64,000 nucleotides of DNA from [Pantoea] beijingensis (GTDB lineage Bacteria; Pseudomonadota; Gammaproteobacteria; Enterobacterales; Enterobacteriaceae). The position numbers were made by a program, and so were the translations under genes. Under the pieces are notes generated by a model. It had not been told where the DNA came from. It saw nothing but the letters and a program-made list of their open reading frames with translations, and searched no databases. Shown here piece after piece: positions 57,190 through 64,000 of the stretch. Location of the stretch: NCBI RefSeq assembly GCF_022647505.1, contig NZ_CP071409.1, positions 1,240,001-1,304,000 on the forward strand, in the 5' to 3' direction. How positions within the stretch are numbered: position 1 is the first letter of the stretch; each line of letters starts with the position of its first letter.

Positions 57190-57738
57190 ATGACGACAGA
57201 ACACCATTATCAGCAGCTGATTACGCTGTTCGATCGCTGTTTTAGCGATGACTTTCAGACCCGCCTGATTAAAGGCGATGACGAACCCATTTATCTTCCT
57301 GCAGATGAGCAGTCACCATGGAATCGCGTGGTGTTTGCGCATGGCTATTATGCCAGTGCGCTACACGAGATTTCACACTGGTGTATTGCTGGTGCTGAAC
57401 GTCGCAAACAGGTTGATTTCGGCTACTGGTATTGCCCGGACGGGCGCGATGCCTCTACGCAGCAGCAGTTTGAGTCGGTAGAAATTAAGCCGCAGGCGTT
57501 GGAATGGTTATTTTGTGCCGCTGCAGGCTTTCCCTTCAACGTAAGTTGTGACAATCTCAGTGGGGATTGTGAGCCCGATCGCATCGCGTTTCAGCGTCAG
57601 GTCCATGCTCAGGTGATTGATTATTTTGAAAAGGGCATTCCTGCCCGACCAGCCAGGTTTATTGAAGAACTTTGCTTGTTTTACTCAACGCCCCCGCTGA
57701 CGGCGGCACAGTTTCCCTGGCCGGAAGATCTGTGCTGA
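57190..57738 (+). CDS. epmC: Elongation factor P hydroxylase EpmC
   Basis: EpmC hydroxylates the beta-lysylated lysine of EF-P. The ATG at 57190 (MTTEHHYQQLITLFDRC) gives 182 residues, as in E. coli. An ATG four codons earlier is possible. The metal-binding HEISHW motif lies near residue 59-64, in AHGYYASALHEISHWCIAG. GYWYCPDGRDA is also conserved. Confidence 0.93.
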   Translation: MTTEHHYQQLITLFDRCFSDDFQTRLIKGDDEPIYLPADEQSPWNRVVFAHGYYASALHEISHWCIAGAERRKQVDFGYWYCPDGRDASTQQQFESVEIKPQALEWLFCAAAGFPFNVSCDNLSGDCEPDRIAFQRQVHAQVIDYFEKGIPARPARFIEELCLFYSTPPLTAAQFPWPEDLC

Positions 57739-57772
57739 ACGGGGAGTGAATTTTTAGAGAAGAGGAATTGAC

Positions 57773-58054
57773 ATGATCGACGAATTTGAAGCGCGTATTC
57801 TGGCCCTAATTGATGAAATGGTCGAGCATGCCAGTGATGATGAGCTCTTTGCCAGCGGCTATTTGCGTGGCCATTTAACGCTTGCTGTGGCAGAAGTTGA
57901 GCAGTCTGGGGAGCATACGCCAGAAGCGTTGCAGATTCACGTGCGGAACAGCTTACAGAACGCCATCGCTGCCGGCGAACTTTCACCTCGCGATCAGTCG
58001 TTAGTAACAGGCATGTGGGATAATCTTTTCCTTCAGGCGCGTAGGCCTGCCTGA
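57773..58054 (+). CDS. yfcL: YfcL family protein
   Basis: This is a 93-residue acidic, helical cytosolic protein starting [34 protein letters not shown]. It matches E. coli YfcL (92 residues) and lies in the same place, after epmC and facing mnmC. The function is unknown. The ribosome site is AGAGGAA. Confidence 0.9.
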   Translation: MIDEFEARILALIDEMVEHASDDELFASGYLRGHLTLAVAEVEQSGEHTPEALQIHVRNSLQNAIAAGELSPRDQSLVTGMWDNLFLQARRPA

Positions 58055-58061
58055 TCGTACC

Positions 58062-58082
58062 GGGCGGCCATTCTCGCCGCCC
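58062..58082. terminator. Terminator between yfcL and mnmC
   Basis: Stem GGGCGGC/GCCGCCC with a seven-base loop stands between convergent stops. Confidence 0.7.
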
Positions 58083-58090
58083 GCATTGCT

Positions 58091-60100
58091 TTACTTCACC
58101 GTTTTTCCTTTCAGCAATTTTCTTATCCAATAGCGGTTAGGATTCAGTGCTGCCAGCGTTGCACGGTCCAATGGGATAGGTTCCTTACACAGTTGTGCTG
58201 CTAAAATTTCTGCGGCTAACGGCGCGCTACATAGCCCGCGTGAGCCCAACGCACCAAACACAAATAATTGTGGCCATACCGGCGCTGGCAGTATGGTGTC
58301 GCCGCCGATAATATCCTGATGAAGATGCTGATACTGTTCCAGGGTTTGCTGATAGTCAGGTAGCGCGCCGACCATCGGTAGATGATCGCGTGTGGCACAA
58401 CGGACGCCACAGCGCGCTTCACCCGCGCTAATATCAATATCGTCAATCCACTGACTCTGAGGTAGGCAACGCTGCAAACGGTCCCGATTTTCCAGCTGAT
58501 CCAACGCGCGATAATCAGTGGCGGTGTCGCCTCGCCGGTAACTGGCACCGATGCAGTGGGTGCCGAACTGTGGGCTATGTGGCGTAAGGTAGCCATCGTA
58601 ACAAAGTACCTGCCTTAACGCACTGAGCCGTCCCTGAGAAGGGACATGACTCACTTGTCCACCTACGGCATAAACCGGCAACCGTTCGCTTTGCGGTAGC
58701 GCAGGCAGATTATATCCGGTGGCCAGTACGACGTTCTGATGAGTAACACGTTTGTTATCTGCAAATTGTAGCTGCCAGCCATTGTGATTTTTCTCCAACG
58801 CCGCCAGCGGATGGAGCCAGTGGATACGTAATCCTCGCTGTTGCGCCAAATCCAATGCGCTGGCCGTCAACTCTACAGGAGAGAGCCACCCGCCGAGCGG
58901 ATAATGTATTCCTCCGCAGCCTGTGGTGACTTGCGCCAGCGATTCAGTCTGGTTAACGTCGATGCTTTGCGCCAGTTCATCGGGCAGCGACATCATTAAC
59001 ATTTGCGCAATTTTTTCACGACTTTTTTCATCCCAGGCCAACTGGGTGACGCCGCACCAGTCGTGCTCGAACGAGACCGGTAAGGCATCATACAGGCGTC
59101 GGGCAAAAGTAAAGGCCGCAGGGAAAAACTGTTTCAGGGCTTCATCCTGGTGATGCAGCAGCGGGTAAAGGGCTCCCTGGCGATTGCCGGAAGCACCAAG
59201 CGCAGGTGCTGCATCAGCACAGTAAAGCGTAACCTTTTTACCGCGTCGCAGGAGCGAGAGCGCCAACATCGCACTGGCGACGCCACCCCCAATAATGGCG
59301 ATATCATTCCCTTCGGCAGCAGGGCGGGCATACCAGGGCGTGTTTGCTGCGAGGTTAGGGGCATGCTGCAACGTGCCGACCAACATTGAGCGCTTCGGAC
59401 CAAAGCCTTTGCGCTTGACCGTATCGAAACCGGCGGCAATCAGGCCCCGTCGCACAAAACCCGCGGCGGTAAAGGTGGCCAACGTTGCGCCTTCGCGAGC
59501 CAAACGCGCCATCGCGTCAAACAGCGGGGGTGTCCACATGTCCGGATTTTTTGCGGGGGCAAAACCATCAAGAAACCATGCATCGATCTGGCGATCAAAA
59601 CTGTCATCAAAAGTGTGAATAAGTTGATTAACATCCCCAAACCATAAATCAAGGGTGATTCGACCGCCGTCAAGCAGCAAACGGTGGCAGCCGGGCAGGG
59701 CCACCGGCCACTGTTGGCGTAATTGTTCCGCCCAGGGGGACAGTTCAGGCCAGTGTGCATGTGCCGCAGCCAGATCGGTACGGGTCAGGGGAAATTTTTC
59801 AAAGCTAATGAAGTGCAAACGCTGCAGTGTTGCCTGCGGTTCGGTTGTCCGGAAATGATCGAAAGCTTGCCACAGAGTGAGAAAATTCAATCCGGTACCA
59901 AAGCCAGTCTCTGCCGTAATAAACAGTGGGCGAGGATGGGTGCTGAAGCGTGCGGGCAGATGATTACCCTCAAGAAAAACGTAACGTGTCTCTTCCAGGC
60001 CATTCTCATTGGAAAAATAGACGTCACCAAATGCTCGGGATACAGGTGTACCCTGATCATTCCAGGATAATTCAGCATGTTCAACGGGGGACAATTTCAC
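58091..60100 (-). CDS. mnmC: tRNA 5-methylaminomethyl-2-thiouridine biosynthesis bifunctional protein MnmC
   Basis: MnmC finishes mnm5s2U34 in tRNAs for Lys, Glu and Gln. It has 669 residues against 668 in E. coli. The N-terminal methyltransferase half has [18 protein letters not shown] and [17 protein letters not shown]. The C-terminal FAD-dependent oxidase half has [19 protein letters not shown] (about 270-290). The start is GTG at 60100. It is divergent from fabB. Confidence 0.96.
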   Translation of the reverse strand: MKLSPVEHAELSWNDQGTPVSRAFGDVYFSNENGLEETRYVFLEGNHLPARFSTHPRPLFITAETGFGTGLNFLTLWQAFDHFRTTEPQATLQRLHFISFEKFPLTRTDLAAAHAHWPELSPWAEQLRQQWPVALPGCHRLLLDGGRITLDLWFGDVNQLIHTFDDSFDRQIDAWFLDGFAPAKNPDMWTPPLFDAMARLAREGATLATFTAAGFVRRGLIAAGFDTVKRKGFGPKRSMLVGTLQHAPNLAANTPWYARPAAEGNDIAIIGGGVASAMLALSLLRRGKKVTLYCADAAPALGASGNRQGALYPLLHHQDEALKQFFPAAFTFARRLYDALPVSFEHDWCGVTQLAWDEKSREKIAQMLMMSLPDELAQSIDVNQTESLAQVTTGCGGIHYPLGGWLSPVELTASALDLAQQRGLRIHWLHPLAALEKNHNGWQLQFADNKRVTHQNVVLATGYNLPALPQSERLPVYAVGGQVSHVPSQGRLSALRQVLCYDGYLTPHSPQFGTHCIGASYRRGDTATDYRALDQLENRDRLQRCLPQSQWIDDIDISAGEARCGVRCATRDHLPMVGALPDYQQTLEQYQHLHQDIIGGDTILPAPVWPQLFVFGALGSRGLCSAPLAAEILAAQLCKEPIPLDRATLAALNPNRYWIRKLLKGKTVK

Positions 60101-60179
60101 GAGAATGGCTCATTAATCAGGCAATGCCGTGATTTTAGCGATGTGGCTCACATGACGCAAATTTACAAAAGTTAAAAGC

Positions 60180-60217
60180 TGATCGGACTTGTTCGGCGTA
60201 CAAGTGTAAGCTAGAGT
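60180..60217 (+). promoter_or_regulatory. fabB promoter with FadR- and FabR-like sites
   Basis: TGATCGGACTT (60180-60190) fits the FadR pattern. GGCGTACAAGTGTAAGCT (60195-60212) fits the FabR palindrome at 14 of 16 defined bases. TTGTTC (60189-60194) and TAGAGT (60212-60217), spaced 17 bases, make the promoter, so FabR would sit in the spacer and FadR upstream. This is the known E. coli plan of activation by FadR and repression by FabR. Confidence 0.75.
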
Positions 60218-60256
60218 GCTCGTCGACTCCTAATTTGAAGTGGAAGAGGTATTTGA

Positions 60257-61480
60257 ATGAAACGTGCAGTGATTACTGGCCTGGGTATCGTTTCCAGTAT
60301 TGGTAACAACCAAGAGGAAGTCCTGGCAGCTCTGCGTGAGGGCCGTTCTGGCATTACCTTCTCACCAGAACTGAAAGATTCCGGCATGCGTAGTCACGTC
60401 TGGGGAAACGTTAAACTGTCTAAGGACGAGATCTCCAGCTTCATCGATCGCAAGATACTGCGTTTTATGAGCGATGCATCTATTTATGCTTATATCTCTA
60501 TGCTGGAAGCGGTAAAAGATTCTGGCCTGACGGCAGAACAGTATCAGAACAATCCACGCGTGGGGCTGGTTGCCGGTTCAGGCGGAGGCTCTCCGTACTA
60601 TCAGGCGGCAAGCGTTGACGGGATGCGTGCAAAAGGCCTGCGTGGCGTCGGCCCTTATATGGTGACGAAGGCGATGGCATCCGGTGTTTCTGCGTGTCTG
60701 GCCACGCCATTTAAGATCCATGGCGTAAATTACTCTATCAGTTCCGCGTGTGCGACATCCGCGCACTGTATCGGTAACGCACTCGAGCAGATCCAACTGG
60801 GCAAACAAGATATTGTATTTGCTGGCGGCGGTGAAGAGCTGTGCTGGGAAATGGCTTGCGAATTTGACGCAATGGGCGCACTTTCGACCAAAAATAATGA
60901 ATCTCCGGAAAAAGCGTCACGGACTTATGATGTGGGCCGTGACGGTTTTGTTATTGCTGGCGGCGGTGGCATGGTTGTTGTTGAGGAACTGGAACATGCG
61001 CTGGCTCGTGGTGCGCGTATCTATGCTGAAGTCGTGGGATACGGTGCCACGTCAGACGGTGCTGATATGGTGGCGCCATCAGGTGAAGGCGCGGTACGCT
61101 GTATGCGTATGGCGATGGAAGGTCTTGATGCGCCAATCGACTACGTCAATACCCACGGTACTTCAACGCCCGTGGGCGACGTAAAAGAGCTGGGTGCAAT
61201 CCGTGCCGTGTTTGGCGATAACGTTCCGGCGATGTCCGCGACGAAGGCGATGACTGGCCACTCGCTTGGTGCGGCAGGCGTGCAGGAAGCAATTTACTCC
61301 CTGCTGATGCTGGAGCACGGTTTTATTGCACCAAGTATCAATATTGATGAGTTGGATCCGGCGGCTGAAGGGCTGAATATCGTCACCGAGCCGACAGAGC
61401 AGAAGCTGACGACGGTAATGTCCAATAGTTTTGGTTTCGGCGGCACCAATGCCACGTTGGTTATGCGTAAATACCAGTAA
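60257..61480 (+). CDS. fabB: 3-oxoacyl-ACP synthase I
   Basis: FabB extends cis-unsaturated acyl-ACP and is essential for unsaturated fatty acids. It has 407 residues against 406 in E. coli. The nucleophile Cys163 is in [17 protein letters not shown], and His298 and His333 are in [10 protein letters not shown] and [13 protein letters not shown] conserved C-terminus ([17 protein letters not shown]) ends the protein. It has its own promoter with FadR and FabR sites and a strong terminator. Confidence 0.98.
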   Translation: MKRAVITGLGIVSSIGNNQEEVLAALREGRSGITFSPELKDSGMRSHVWGNVKLSKDEISSFIDRKILRFMSDASIYAYISMLEAVKDSGLTAEQYQNNPRVGLVAGSGGGSPYYQAASVDGMRAKGLRGVGPYMVTKAMASGVSACLATPFKIHGVNYSISSACATSAHCIGNALEQIQLGKQDIVFAGGGEELCWEMACEFDAMGALSTKNNESPEKASRTYDVGRDGFVIAGGGGMVVVEELEHALARGARIYAEVVGYGATSDGADMVAPSGEGAVRCMRMAMEGLDAPIDYVNTHGTSTPVGDVKELGAIRAVFGDNVPAMSATKAMTGHSLGAAGVQEAIYSLLMLEHGFIAPSINIDELDPAAEGLNIVTEPTEQKLTTVMSNSFGFGGTNATLVMRKYQ

Positions 61481-61502
61481 GCCGTATGAGTTAAGCGTTG
61501 TT

Positions 61503-61530
61503 AAAGGCACGTTGGAAAACGTGCCTTTTT
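61503..61530 (+). terminator. fabB terminator
   Basis: An 11-bp stem, AAAGGCACGTT/AACGTGCCTTT, with a GGAA loop is followed by Ts. It also serves the convergent inositol monophosphatase-family gene. Confidence 0.9.
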
Positions 61531-61531
61531 C

Positions 61532-62332
61532 TTATATACCCGCAATGCGCTTTAAATCCGCCACGGCTCCAGGAAAACAGGCCAGAACCTGTGCACCCTT
61601 CATTAACCGCTCTCCTTCGGTATCAAATGGGTGAATCCATCCTCCAGCCTCTTTCACCAGACAGTATCCCGCCAGACAATCCCATGCATGCATATAAGGT
61701 TCGTAATATCCCACTAGCCGCCCGGCGGCGACCCAAGCCAGCATAAGGGCACCTGAACCGATACGTATAAAATTGCCTCCAGTTTCAAGCAGTTTCTCGA
61801 CGATATCGGCAACCTGAGCAGGGGAAACATAACTGTTTGCGCCAATGCCGGTCACAGCATTACGTAGATTGCGTGTAACATCAATGCGGATAGGCTGCTG
61901 GTTTAAGGTTGCGCCTATCCCTTCAGCAGCCACATACAACTCCTGCAGGCACGGTGCCATAATGACACCGATCGCAGGCTTCCCTGCGAACAGCACGGCG
62001 ATCGATACACACCAGTTAGGCATCCCGTTTACAAATGGGCTAGTACCATCTATTGGGTCTACTACCCAAATATAACCGGAGGTGCCGGTATGATAGCCCG
62101 ACTCCTCGCCGAGAAAACCATCATCCGGGTAAGCGGTGGCGATGCGGCAGCGAATCAGTGATTCTACATCGCGATCGGCAATAGATACGACATCCTGCAA
62201 GTCACGTTTGGTTTCAATTACCAGCGTTTCGCGGCGATGAAAATAATCGAGTGCTTTTTCACCCGCTTCGCGTGCAGTATCCTGCGCCAATACTAGCCGT
62301 GCATTGAGGTCTAACGACAATAATGATGTCAT
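61532..62332 (-). CDS. Inositol monophosphatase family protein
   Basis: This is a 266-residue protein starting at ATG 62332 behind GGGAA. The metal motifs are EESG (about 77-80), DPIDGTSPFVNGMPNW (about 92-107) and YMHAWDCLAG (about 210-219), all present, so it is probably an active magnesium phosphatase. It may act on inositol phosphates, histidinol phosphate or nucleotide phosphates. It is not SuhB by context. In E. coli no such gene lies between fabB and yfcJ, so this is an insertion. The frame extends upstream to 62359. Confidence 0.8.
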   Translation of the reverse strand: MTSLLSLDLNARLVLAQDTAREAGEKALDYFHRRETLVIETKRDLQDVVSIADRDVESLIRCRIATAYPDDGFLGEESGYHTGTSGYIWVVDPIDGTSPFVNGMPNWCVSIAVLFAGKPAIGVIMAPCLQELYVAAEGIGATLNQQPIRIDVTRNLRNAVTGIGANSYVSPAQVADIVEKLLETGGNFIRIGSGALMLAWVAAGRLVGYYEPYMHAWDCLAGYCLVKEAGGWIHPFDTEGERLMKGAQVLACFPGAVADLKRIAGI

Positions 62333-62663
62333 AACGCAGTTCCCATATAGTTCTGTCATCAGTCAGGCGTCAGCTTATTCGCCATCCTGCCAATGGCCAG
62401 AATTATCCGGTGGTTATGTTTCAGTATGCAGTGTCCTGCCCGTATTTCTCAAACGGAATGTCTCCAGCAAGCGGCTGACAATACGGCATCGTTTGCCGTT
62501 CAACATTACTGTACTATTCCGCTATAATCGCTTTTTTCACAGCATTGTCATGATGTTGCGTAAGTGTTTACGGTAGCGACGTACCCGTTTCGGCAGCGTT
62601 TTCAATCATTCGGGACGTGGGTTTATGGCGTTTTCACTTGTAATACAAGGAGATGCGTGACAA
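62333..62663. other. Intergenic region with a possible yfcJ promoter
   Basis: No gene is seen. TTCAAC (62499-62504) and TATAAT (62523-62528), spaced 18 bases, could drive yfcJ and would leave a leader of about 130 bases. The phosphatase promoter must be near 62340-62400. Confidence 0.45.
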
Positions 62664-63857
62664 ATGTCCCATTCTGTTACGGATAATAAACAATCTGAAA
62701 ATACCGCGCCCTTCGCCAGTACGGTGATAGCGGTATTCCTGACATATCTTACAGTGGGCCTGCCATTGCCAGTGATCCCACTATTTGTGCACCACCAGCT
62801 TGGATTAAATAATGTGATGGTGGGTGTGGCGGTTGGTATTCAGTTTCTGGCCACTGTCCTGACGCGTAGTTATGCCGGTCGCCTCGCCGACCAGCGCGGT
62901 GCGAAACGTTCAACGTTACAGGGAATGATAGCCTGCGCGTTGGCTGGTGGTGCTTATACACTGGCGGTGTTACTTCCGGTCGATGTGATAACACGATTCG
63001 TGTTGTTATTGCTGGGAAGGTTGATCCTTGGCTTTGGTGAGAGTCAGTTGCTGACCGGAAACCTGACTTGGGGGTTGGGATTGATGGGGCCGCATCGTTC
63101 TGGGTTGGTCATGTCCTGGAATGGTATGGCGATCTTCGGTGCGCTGGCTGCAGGCGCGCCCATTGGGTTACTGCTCTATTCGCATTGGGGATTTCTTGCG
63201 CTGGGTATCAGCACCATGATACTACCGTTAGTGGCGATGTTAGCGAACGTCTGGGTCAGATCTGTGGCACCGCATGGCGGTGAGCGACCTACCTTATGGC
63301 GTATTGTGGGGCTGATTTGGCAACCCGGGCTGGGACTGGCATTGCAAGGCGTAGGTTTTGCAGTGATTGGTACTTTTGTGTCCCTCTATTTCCACGTGCA
63401 GCAGTGGGGGAACGCAGGTTTTGCACTTACTGCATTTGGTGGGGCCTTTGTTTTAGTGCGGGTGCTATTTAGCGGGATGCCGGATCGTTTTGGCGGTGTA
63501 CGGGTCGCACTTGTTTCGCTGCTCATTGAAGGCTGTGGTCTATTGCTGTTGGGGTATGCGCCTGATGCCTCATCGGCGCTGGCGGGGGCTGCGCTCACCG
63601 GTTGTGGTTGTTCACTGGTTTTTCCTGCTTTAGGTGTTGAAGTCGTTAAACGTGTGCCACCCCAAGTGCGCGGTACGGCATTAGGAGGCTATGCGGCATT
63701 TCAGGATATAGCTTACGGCATCAGTGGTCCAATCGCCGGCCTGTTGGCCACTTCTGCGGGGTACGGTGCGGTATTTATTGCCGGTGCCTGTGCTGCAGCC
63801 GCTGGGATAATCGTGATCCTGCTATTTTTCCGTAATCAACCGCGCAGGCGAGAGTGA
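62664..63857 (+). CDS. yfcJ: MFS transporter YfcJ
   Basis: This 397-residue MFS protein has twelve hydrophobic segments. It matches E. coli YfcJ (392) closely, as in [52 protein letters not shown] and [20 protein letters not shown]. The substrate is unknown, though the family is linked to arabinose or glyphosate-type efflux in some reports I cannot verify. The ATG is 11 bases from AAGGAG, slightly far. It is followed by 143 bases with no gene to the window end. Confidence 0.93.
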   Translation: MSHSVTDNKQSENTAPFASTVIAVFLTYLTVGLPLPVIPLFVHHQLGLNNVMVGVAVGIQFLATVLTRSYAGRLADQRGAKRSTLQGMIACALAGGAYTLAVLLPVDVITRFVLLLLGRLILGFGESQLLTGNLTWGLGLMGPHRSGLVMSWNGMAIFGALAAGAPIGLLLYSHWGFLALGISTMILPLVAMLANVWVRSVAPHGGERPTLWRIVGLIWQPGLGLALQGVGFAVIGTFVSLYFHVQQWGNAGFALTAFGGAFVLVRVLFSGMPDRFGGVRVALVSLLIEGCGLLLLGYAPDASSALAGAALTGCGCSLVFPALGVEVVKRVPPQVRGTALGGYAAFQDIAYGISGPIAGLLATSAGYGAVFIAGACAAAAGIIVILLFFRNQPRRRE

Positions 63858-64000
63858 GGGTGACCACGGTCCGGATGGAACCTGGCCACTGAAATCTATC
63901 CCGCTCAAGCCTGTGGTCGGCCGTGGGATAAGGTCGACAAAGCGTAGGGTTGGGCGAGTGCTTGTGTCGTTTAGCTTCCCGGATGTGGAACCGTCCTGCC

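Overview
The window is chromosomal DNA of a member of the Enterobacterales. Almost every backbone gene has a close Escherichia coli counterpart in nearly the same local order: cysK-ptsH-ptsI-crr, cysZ/zipA-ligA-ypeB, gltX with Val-Val-Val-Lys and Ala-Ala tRNA clusters, nupC/mntH/ypeC, glk/ypdAB/alaC/ypdK, argW/yfdC/mlaA, fadL/yfcZ/fadIJ/sixA, smrB/prmB-aroC-mepA-yfcA-epmC-yfcL/mnmC, fabB and yfcJ. ERIC repeats, the protein divergence and several non-E. coli insertions suggest an Erwinia/Pantoea-type genus. That placement is inference from general similarity, not from a marker search.

Layout. 1-7600: the cysM tail, a macAB efflux pump, an accessory DUF5993 + DsbB-like pair, and the PTS genes crr, ptsI and ptsH, with a 123-bp MITE-like element wedged between ptsI and ptsH. 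7600-18500: cysteine synthesis (cysK, cysZ), division (zipA), DNA ligase, the yfeH/yfeR pair, the Lys/Val tRNA cluster with a partly duplicated tRNA-Lys 3' end, gltX and yfeC. 18700-23700: two tRNA-Ala genes, an exported esterase, and a LysR/MFS/tartrate-dehydrogenase-like catabolic cassette. 23800-34500: nupC and mntH (with MntR-like operators), ypeC, an aldo-keto reductase, glk, the pyruvate-responsive YpdA/YpdB two-component system, a GNAT protein, alaC and the 23-residue ypdK. 34700-44300: the accessory part, with an EmrAB-like pump divergent from an IclR regulator and its paired operators, a UspA protein, an unknown membrane protein, two small lipoproteins (one very His-rich), the YpdB target yhjX, a YmgB/AriR-like gene, argW and yfdC. 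45000-64000: envelope lipid transport (mlaA), fatty-acid uptake and beta-oxidation under FadR-like sites, sixA, smrB, the prmB-aroC operon, mnmC, fabB with FabR/FadR sites, an inositol-monophosphatase-family protein and yfcJ.

How the parts connect. Carbon control recurs: ptsHI-crr with CRP and Cra sites, glk, YpdAB about 9 kb from yhjX with a recognisable YpdB direct repeat, and fadL with CRP and FadR sites. Fatty-acid metabolism is linked through FadR-type sites at fadL, fadI and fabB. No prophage, transposase, CRISPR array or secretion system is visible. The novelty is in small genes, repeats and regulatory sites rather than one large undescribed system. The best leads are the EmrAB/IclR/UspA/membrane-protein cluster, the DUF5993-DsbB pair, the His-rich 42-residue lipoprotein, and the structured insert beside tRNA-Lys.
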